A DNA stretch of 64,000 nucleotides, from contig WIXG01000036.1 of assembly GCA_009869945.1 (NCBI GenBank), positions 248,001 through 312,000 on the forward strand, in the 5' to 3' direction. Position numbers and translations under genes: made by a program. This DNA comes from Mesaphorura yosii. Its lineage: Eukaryota; Arthropoda; Collembola; Poduromorpha; Tullbergiidae. Each line of letters opens with the position of its first letter. Within the stretch, counting starts at the first letter, position 1. A model generated the notes under the pieces. That model worked only from the letters and a program-made list of their open reading frames with translations. It was not told the DNA's origin and did not search any database. This document shows positions 55,162 to 64,000 of the stretch, one piece after another.

Positions 55162-56083
55162 TTTTGGAATGTTTTTACGCGACCCTGCTGCTGCACTTTC
55201 AATCAGTCTCGAAAAGGAAAGCTCTTATCAAACGTATGGCCTTCACACTAGGATGGGATAAGTTGAGCCTACACAGAATAATATTTAGTAGCGAAATCGC
55301 ATTAACCCTGACTTATAATCGTCGCCGGTTGTTAATTCTACCAAATGTGAGCACATCTGATAATCATCTGATCACTTTAAATTCAGATTAAAGTTAAGAG
55401 AGCCAGAGCAAGAAGACTGAATTCACAGACTGCGTGTTGTCATTCTTCTTCGTGCTGCACCTCGTGGGTCAGTTTTCCGGTGTCGTGGTTGTCTTTTCGA
55501 AGTGCACTGCTGTACGAAATGCGAACAGCTCGCATATGCCCGATCGACAGGAATATGATTTCACATCACGCGGTAGTTTGAATTTGAATTTCAGACCCCA
55601 ACCTAACCTATGAAACCACCATGGACCTGGCAGTCGTCAATCTGTACGACACCTCGAACGGAGTGAACAATTAAGGCAACTCCCTCCGGAAATACTTTAA
55701 CCACGTCGATCAGCACTTAATGTGCGTATTTATATTGTAATCATATAAACGGCTAATCAATCAGTGCTTCCTCTCCAAATTTCCCGTCACCTATAACACT
55801 TAATTTGGGACATCTGCTTACTTTGCAAATAAGTCTTTCAGGCTGTTGGATCGAAGGGATCAGATACCAATAATTAAAATTGGAGTATTTCTATCATCCT
55901 TAGAGACTGTGTAGCAATCTTGGGATATTTGACGAACACCCGTGGTAGTATTCGGATTGACCGGTGAGCATTTTTGAGCTTACAATACATAAAAAATTAT
56001 CATAGTTTGATGCAATTTATAATTTTGCGTACGGACCACTTGAAAGGTCGTTTAATTTTCGTACAACGCACTTCCGATTAAAC
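55162..56083. other. Bidirectional intergenic region, AKAP1-like / GCN1
   Basis: 922 bases between two divergent starts. A 100-codon open frame at 55089-55391 has no recognisable motif. If AKAP1 has an N-terminal exon, it would lie here on the minus strand. Confidence 0.55.
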
Positions 56084-59000
56084 ATGATGTATCCACCCGG
56101 AAGCAATTCCTGTCCAGAAGGTGACAAGGACACTGGAATCAAAAATGCGCAGAAAGTATGGAGGCGCATTGGCACAACTTATACAAGGCGAGTTGAATTT
56201 TATTATGAAAATTATTTTAGTGATTTGACGATTCGAGTCGTTGAGCTTATATTAATTGCTAGTAATGAAAGGTCACGATCACTACTATGAGTTTAACATT
56301 GATTATTTTCTGTCATGTAGTAAAGCAACGTCCAAGAATGCCTTCCGAGTCTTAAATTGGGTTTGTGAGGATCGCAAATACTGGAATGGTAAAAGCCCGA
56401 AAGTGACCGCGGATCTGGTGGAGTTCTTTGTAATCCTAGTACACCACATTTATTCTCAACCACACCTCAGAAGACGTATCACAGGACGAAAAGGGAAACT
56501 TTACGTATTCTTCGAGTATCTGGACGACGTCGGAGAGAATAAGGACTTCACTCGACAGCAGTTTCTGAGGGAATTACTCAAGCTGACTAATGGGCTCCTA
56601 GTATTTAGCATACTCATTGAGTACTTCGTTGGGAAACGACCCTTACAAGATGTCATACCAAACAAAGAAGAAGCCATCAACTGGTTTGTAAATTCAAGTC
56701 TTCTGTTCAAGCACAAACAACCACCTAGTGTCCATATACTGGATTCGACTAAGATGCTTCCGCATTTCGTCACAAAAGAGGACTTCAAGACTCATCTGCT
56801 ACCCGCAATTCAAAAAGCTCTTCTACGGTCTCCGGAAACCACGCTTGGGGTTAGCTTTACTTACGCTGTGGGTTTTGCAAAAATAAATTGCGTAACACTC
56901 ACACTCTTTACACTTAATAGGTAGTTGGATACATATTGAAGAACCTTAATTTCTATTTGAATGATTTTGCCGAAGAATTAGCAAATCTGATCATAGCTGT
57001 TCTCCGTTCTCAATCTGAAGAAAGCAAGCCTGATGCCATTCTTGTGACAGCAACATTAGCATGCAAGGTTTGTCATCCCAGATCGATTTATACAAAAGGC
57101 TTTTGAAGCTTTTAGATTTATACAAAGACTACAAAGCTGACTAGCATTTTTTTGTTCTTGTTTCTGCAGATCTCGTCATCGTCAAAAATGAAGGAAGTTT
57201 TGGACGCATATTTTAGCACACTTTCTGGAGCGGAGGGGAAGTTAACTACGTCAGCGTCTAAAATTAATTTTCTGAAAGTAAGCTTCAAGATAGACTTGCA
57301 CCTAGCGAAAGATTTATTTGGTAAATTGAAAATAAACTTATCTTTACAGGCAATTAGGAGTATGTCAATTTGGGTTCGGGAAGCTCCGGACGTAGAAGCC
57401 GATGAAATTGTGAAGATCTCAATACGTGTATATGAGAAGTGTATCACCGTTCTTGACTCAGAAGGTAATTACAGATGAGCCGGAAAATAATGCTTTGTGT
57501 GATGCAGTTACCTGCATTCTATGGTATTGGAGTAGATTTACTTTCAAATTGGCTTTCTTTTTGTGGTAGTTCATGACGGTACCGCCATCGAGTGTTTCGA
57601 AGTTATGAAAGCTTGGTCCAATAAGCTGGTGACCGAATTGCCGTCTTCATTACAAAAATATATTACCAAAACTTTCAAGAACATTAAGGGGCCTCTACGG
57701 CTTCATTTCTTCTCGTTCTTGATGTCAATTTCTTATCCCGAACTTCGTAACATCGGCTTCATCATACCTGAAATTCACAAATGGCTGAACCAACCTGCTG
57801 CCACAGCCCCGGTAAGATATTTGTGATGTGGCCGTGAAGGCTTTAATCGACAACAATTGGATTTACCCGCAGGCAACATTCGCGATAGAGTCACTTCCAC
57901 TGCTAGTTGTAGTGCTGCGAAATAATCAAGAAAATGAAATTTCAGAAGACATTCTATTGATTGCGAAGGCACAACTCACGGATATTGTCTCCAAGAAAGT
58001 TGAGTGTTGTCCTTTGTCTTCATTGCATCTTCTCGAAGTTGTTAACCATTTGGTACCAGTTTGCCTGAATAAGTTTGGCAGTGTAATATTTGATGCGCTT
58101 GTACCTGTTGTGACTCAAAATAATTACCAGGTTCGTGTTGAAGCGTTCAACTTGCAACTTCGCGTTTACTTTTTTGTATGAGTATGAAATTTTTACGACA
58201 GGTGCGAAAAGATTTGGGACCAAGTTTCAAGATATTTCTCCAAAAGTTATCCCCGGATGATTTTGTTACTGGTTTTGTGCCGTCCCTTCTGAAATATGTC
58301 AAATCAAGGAATCTTTCGGTAAGAGTATTGTCTATAGTTTGTTTCTGAAGGCCACGGCGGACATCATGGTTAATCATTGATTAAGAATCAGTTCTTGTCG
58401 ATTGTTATAAATTATGGTTATTCTAAAAATTATGAGATAAATATGTTCTGTGCAGGGTCATGCCTTGCAGCAAGTCATCAGCTCTCTCGTACATATTTAT
58501 GGAGAACTTTGGTCGCCCGTCGAACTGCAACGACTTTCAATCGAATTGATCTACCTTGCACACGCGTGTCCGCAAGAAGGTTACTGGCTTACCATAACGC
58601 GACACTTGCATCTTCCTGTGAAAGAAGTCATCAAAAGCTATTGGACAGTGCTGAGTGAAAGATACATTGTCAAATTTGATGACGACTTAATTACATCGAA
58701 GGTTGTTAGAACTTGCGTGGCGGTTGGTGGAACTGCGGTTAGTGAGGACATAGTCAAAGAGTTCTGCAAGGTTTTCAACAGCGACAGTCTAATCAACATG
58801 ACACAAGAAGACTTCATGATATTCAAGTCCAAAGCTGGCGAGCTTTGTGATGCTCAAGATGAGAAAACAAGAAACTTGAAAGCAAGTTTGAAATCAGAAA
58901 TTGATGACAAGTACAAGAAACCAGGTGCAAAGCCCGATTTGGTAGCACAGAAGAAGAAGGAAATGATCAAGGCGCAATTGGAGAAGGAGTCTGCAATCCG

Positions 59001-62000
59001 ACAACAGGTGAAATGTATGGAATCGCAAATTATACGCGTGGCTCCGCTTTTTGAAACCGCATTGGAAGAAAACATCAATGCTTTTGGACCGTTTATGCCT
59101 GAAATCGTCAAGTCGCTCCTCAATGCAGTGCCTAATCCTCTTGCATCACCTTATACCATCACTATTTTAAACAAGATAGGAGTGAATATCATGGAAGAGT
59201 CCTTGGGATCGTTGGTTTCGCACATCTTGGTTAATTTAAACATGCCAGTTGCTGATTCAGAAAGCAGGACCGTCAAGAAGCAAGATATCGCATGCATGAA
59301 GACTGCATTGCAATTAATCAAGGAGGCTATTGAGGCTAACCTATTCTCCTGCGGCGCGTTTTCCTACAGCTTCCCCTTCTTAAATCTGGCCGCCCAGAGG
59401 TGCTCGCAAGATTCTGGGATCATATTGCTAGTTTTGGAGTGTCTTTCTGCCTTCCTGAAGAGGCTGATTTCTCACGAATTTTATGAGAGTCCCGTGCCAC
59501 GAGTCGAAGTCTGCAACCTTTTGTATTCCGGATTTGCCAACCCAAACAAATTGATTCAACAGAAGTGTTTGTCTGGACTGCTGGAGCTATCCAAATCAAG
59601 TCATATTCCATTGGCTGTCAAGTCCCGCCCGGTGGAAATTAAAGAGCACACTAATGCACTATTCAGCGACTTGATATATCTGCGAGACGCTGGAATCAGA
59701 TGCCTGGCAATTATTGTGCAGGATTTTTCTTCGCTTTCTGCTGAAGATCTGGCACTACTCAAAGCGAGCATTTACAGGACGAAGTTCGATGAAGAAAAAG
59801 AAATAAAGAATTTGGCTGATGAGGTATGGGGATCAGCCATGTTAGAAACAAATGCGAGCGTCACACAAGAACTTCTGGAAAATGTCAGTCGAGTGAATGA
59901 ATGTGTTCGTCGTTCAGCTTCAAAAGCACTGGTCAGCGTAATCCTAAATGATTCGGGTCAAATTGACGCGGTCCTTCAGCAACTGCTTGTAACATATAAT
60001 GAAAACTTGGACGTGATCCCTGCTGTCGTTGATAACTTGGGAAGAATTCTGGAGCCCGCTTTGGACAGATGGGAGGCCAGACACGGCGTGGGGTACGCGA
60101 TCAAGCTGCTGACACCGCACCTACCTCGGCCAGCAGTGAAAGATACTTTAGTTTGGATAATGGAAATTGGTCTCGTGGACAGACATGTCAACGTTCACAA
60201 TATTTGCCTCGACGCGGCAGTGGAAATTGTCAATGTGCATGGCAAAGAGTTCTTGACCGAATTTGTCACTTTGGTGGAATCATATCTGGATGGACCGAAG
60301 CGAGCCGAAAATGATGACAGTTTCCAGGAAGCATGTGTTATTTTAATGGGTTGCCTCGCTTCTCACCTCGACCCGTCAGACTTGAGAATCAAAAAGATAT
60401 TCGCAACATTAGTTGCCACGCTTTCCACTCCTTCTGAAAAAGTACAGGAAGCGGTAGCCAACTGCATACCTGGATTGGTCCCCTCTCTTGGGTCTGAAGC
60501 AATGGACGCCATGAACACACTTCTGACCAACGTCATGGAGTCCAACACTTATGGAGGTCGAAGGGGCGCTGCCTACGGTATGGCAGGTCTCGTGAAAGGG
60601 TTGGGCATTTTGTCACTGAAGCAAAACAACATCATGAATATCCTGGGGGAAGGCTTGCAGGATAAGAAAAACTACAAACGCAAAGAAGGGTGCCTCATGG
60701 CCCTTGAATTACTTTGTTCTTCCTTGGGGCGTCTCTTTGAGCCTTACATCGTGCATGTCCTTCCTCATTTGCTCCAGTGCTTAGGCGATCCGAATACGTA
60801 TGTGAGAGAAGCAACAGAGCAAACAGCAAAGTGTCTAATGAGCAGGCTGTCGGGCCACGGGGTCAAGTTAGTGCTGCCTGCACTGCTTAATGCTTTGAAT
60901 GAAGACTCGTGGCGTACCAAATGCGGCTCCGTCGATCTGCTCGGCAGAATGGCCTTCTGTGCTCCGAAACAGTTGTCAGGCTGCTTGCCCATGATTGTGC
61001 CTCACCTGATTGAAGTGCTCAGCGACTCACACGCCAAAGTACAAGAGGCAGCCACCAAGGCCTTAGGATTGATTGGCTCTGTGATACGAAATCCGGAAAT
61101 ACAATCCGTTGTGCCAACACTTCTTGAGGTTTGAATCAGAAAATATTATTCGTTTATGAAGCAAAAGGTTCCATTGCACCTCTTTTACTAGGCCTTAGGA
61201 GATCCGAGCAAGAAGACACACAAGTGCATGCAAATCCTCTTAAAGACTGAGTTTGTGCATTTCGTCGATCCCCCGTCCCTCGCGTTAATTATGCCAGTAG
61301 TGCAAAGAGCCTTCCAAGATCGATCGACCGAAACAAGGAGAATGGCGTCCCAAATAATAGGAAACATGTACTCATTGACGGACCATTCAGATTTGATTCC
61401 GTACATGTCAAGTGTTATGCCAGGGTTGAAGACATCATTAACTGATCCTGTTCCAGAAGTAAGCGGAAATGAGCATGCCAATGCAACGGCATGTTGCTGT
61501 CTTAGCATGAGCATCCCTTTTATTGTATTATCTCGACACAGGTACGCGGCGTGGCGGCAAAAGCGTTAGGAGCGATGTCAAAGGGGCTCGGCGAAAAATG
61601 CTACGATGAAATACTTCCATGGCTAATGAAAACATTGGTTTCGGAGACAAGTTCAGTTGATCGCTCAGGAGCTGCGCAGGGCTTGGCTGAGGTGATTGGC
61701 GCACTTGGAGAGGATAAATTGCAACGATTCATGCCAGGTAAAACAGCCATCAGTATTTGCTGTGAATGAAGTGTACTTACTGTGGAAATCTATTTCACAG
61801 AAATTATAAGAAAGGCCGATTCTGACGACATTGCGCCTCATGTTCGAGATGGTTACATGATGATGTTCATTTACATGCCCTCTGTGTTTGAGGAAGACTT
61901 CATTCCCTACATTGGACAAATTCTTAATCCAATTCTAAAGGTCCGTCCATCCTAATTTTATTTTGGCAAGTTCGTTTGTGCTGAATTTCTCAAACAGGCT

Positions 62001-64000
62001 CTGGCGGACGAGAATGAATTCGTTCGAGACACTGCACTGAGGGCTGGTCAAAGAATTGTGTCCGGATACGCAGACACAGCCATCACTTTGCTGTTGCCGG
62101 AGTTAGAGAAGGGGATCTTTGATGATAACTGGAGAATACGCTTCTCTTCCGTGCAGCTTTTGGGAGACTTGCTTTACAAAATATCTGGTGTGTCTGGGAA
62201 AATGAGCACAGAGTCTTCCGGTGACGATGATAATTTTGGAACTGAGCAATCGCAACATGTACGTATCTTCACTATTATTTGGAGGTTGATCAGCCCCAAA
62301 CACTTAAAGCCAATTAATAGCACATGTGGCAAATGACCCTTAAAGGCTTTCACCTTTGTGAGATACAGACTTGAAATGAATGTATGGACTAATGATTGCT
62401 CCAGGTGATTACTGAGACTTTGGGGCTGGAAAGGCGAAACCGTGTTTTGGCCGGCTTGTACATCGAACGTTCAGATGTGGCTCTCATGGTCCGTCAGGCC
62501 GCTTTGCATGTATGGAAGGTCGTTGTGGCCAACACTCCAAAAACGCTGAGAGAAATATTGAAAACTCTTTTCACCTTGCTGCTGAACTGTTTGGCCTCTC
62601 CTTCCCACGACAAGAGACAAGTGGCTGCCAGGTACGAAACCAGTTGTTGATTTCTCTGGCTTTCTTGTTTATTCCAATTCCTGTTGCAGAACGCTGGGAG
62701 ATTTAGTCCGCAAGCTCGGTGAAAAGATTTTGCCAGAAATTCTGCCATTACTGGAAAGAGGACTGGAATCATCGGTCGCTGCAGAAAGGCAGGGAGTATG
62801 TGTTGGCTTGGCTGAAATAATGACATCAACAAGCAGGGAAATGGTTCTGGTGTTCGTGGACAATTTGGTCCCAACATTGAGGCAAGCAAGCGTCGCATTT
62901 CTCTGATTTGAAGTACAATTTCGTTTTTTAACGCTTTCCTGGAGAAAATATTCAAATCTCACGACTGCAGGGCCTTAAAAGCAAATTTTGGGTTTGTAAT
63001 TGTACAGAAAAGGCCTTTGTGATAGCGATCCCGACGTTCGAATCACAGCCGCACAGACTTTCGGTAGCTTGCACGCCACAATCGGAAGTCGGGCGCTTGA
63101 AGAAGTTATTCCCTTCATGCTGAAGAAAATTGTAAGAACATCGCATTACCTGATGTGATGTGCCCAACATGAGATTGAATGCATCCAATCACATACATAA
63201 ATCTTTGCAAACAGGACGATCCTGAGGAGGGAGAAAACGCCTTGTATGGATTGGGTCAGCTTGTTCTTGTGAGGTCCAAAAGCGTAATGCCATACGTGAT
63301 TCCACATTTGCTCAGCCCTCCAGTCAATTTGAAGGCGTTAGCAATATTATCGTCTGTATCGGGAGAAGCCATGTCAAAACATTTGCAGAAGATTCTGCCA
63401 GCATTGCTAAATTTGCTCAAATCCACTTCGAACAATAATCAAGAGCAGGTAAATCTACAATCTGCGTGATAAAGTCACGCGAAAGAGTTAGCAAGATGCT
63501 AATCCATAGCTCGTAACTAGCTCGTCCCCATTTTATTTTGCGCAGACTGTGAAATCTTGTGGTCAAGTTCTGCTGTCCATCTCGGATGAAGACGGCGTGC
63601 GATCACTCGTGAATGAGCTCCTCGGTTTCTGCAACATAGACCGGACTGATAAAGTTCCTGGTATTTTATTGTTATCAATATTCTGTAGTCAGACGAAGAC
63701 AGATTTGACCCCGTACGTCCCAGAACTTATTAAGTGCTTCATTTTACAAATGGTGATCGATGATCCAGCGGTACTAAAATATGTGGTGGAAGCTCTCACA
63801 GTTATGATAAAGGTAAAGTGCTTCATGCATTTCCCGATCTATTTTATGTGGCTTAATTACGGACAGTGCCTTTTTTGTGCGACAGAACGTTGATCCGAGT
63901 GATCAGCCTGGCTACGTCGGAGTGCTTCATCAGGCATTGAGATTTGCCAAAGCCGACCTTAAGGGCGCGGAATACCTTCCTGGTCTTTGTGCACCGAAGG
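56084..64000 (+). CDS. GCN1: eIF-2-alpha kinase activator GCN1, 3' end beyond the window
   Basis: Giant HEAT-repeat protein that sits on stalled/collided ribosomes and activates GCN2. Exons: 56084-56271, 56321-56849, 56921-57067, 57170-57277, 57350-57464, 57570-57811, 57873-58130, 58202-58318, 58456-61128, 61192-61458, 61542-61737, 61801-61940, 61998-62258, 62405-62631, 62690-62881, 63008-63131, 63215-63448, 63546-63812, 63886 to the end; about 2133 codons of a family of roughly 2670. Diagnostic blocks: [14 protein letters not shown] near the N terminus, the eEF3-like stretch [88 protein letters not shown] and [15 protein letters not shown]. The first exon ([10 protein letters not shown]) is poorly conserved and its 49-base following intron is the shortest in the gene, so the start is less certain. 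The intron 62882-63007 has a GC donor. Exon 9 (2,673 bases) is exceptionally long. Confidence 0.96.

Overview
The window looks like a compact, gene-dense nuclear genome of an invertebrate animal. There are fourteen protein-coding genes in 64 kb, mostly with GT-AG introns of about 50-100 bases and exons that keep phase when spliced by eye. All but one or two are single-copy housekeeping genes recognisable from their human or Drosophila relatives. The SERCA C-terminal helix reads like the arthropod form, NELF is present (it is missing from Caenorhabditis), and the thioredoxin reductase is a glutaredoxin-fused selenoprotein. I infer a protostome, possibly a panarthropod, but cannot name the phylum. 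I see no LTR element, Polinton, DNA transposon, CRISPR array, rRNA or tRNA gene.

Layout. 1-1423 (+) is the 3' half of NELFB. 2445-7248 (+) is ANKFY1 (Rabankyrin-5). 9454-14546 (-) is SERCA, followed by about 4.7 kb of non-coding DNA shared with the divergent INPP5K-like phosphatase at 19218-20884 (+). 21492-23306 (+) is the mitochondrial HAD protein HDHD5. 25519-30151 (+) is an MDM1-like centriole/microtubule protein whose first exon I could not find. 31320-32286 (-) is a short Ac45-like V-ATPase accessory protein. 33583-36421 (+) is thioredoxin-glutathione reductase with a Sec codon and a candidate SECIS element. 37011-38889 (-) is Pescadillo. 39409-46823 (-) is SPT6. 47724-48612 (+) is an LC3-type ATG8. 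49861-52842 (+) is NADPH-cytochrome P450 reductase. 53515-55161 (-) is a KH-Tudor protein like the C-terminal half of AKAP1. 56084-64000 (+) is GCN1, running off the window.

The genes work in separate pathways: pausing and elongation (NELF-B, SPT6), ribosome assembly and translational stress (PES1, GCN1), endosome/phosphoinositide/acidification (ANKFY1, INPP5K, Ac45-like), autophagy (LC3), redox (TGR, POR), calcium (SERCA) and mitochondria (HDHD5). I see no operon-like grouping or functional cluster.

The observations most worth checking are the TGR translation layout (Sec codon, form-II-like SECIS, two starts with tiny upstream ORFs), an LC3 that ends exactly at the conjugating glycine, a 76-nt imperfect hairpin downstream of ANKFY1, the anchor-less AKAP1-like and N-terminally short Ac45-like genes, and two in-frame stop-free introns. 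Exon borders were read by eye and may be off by a base in places.
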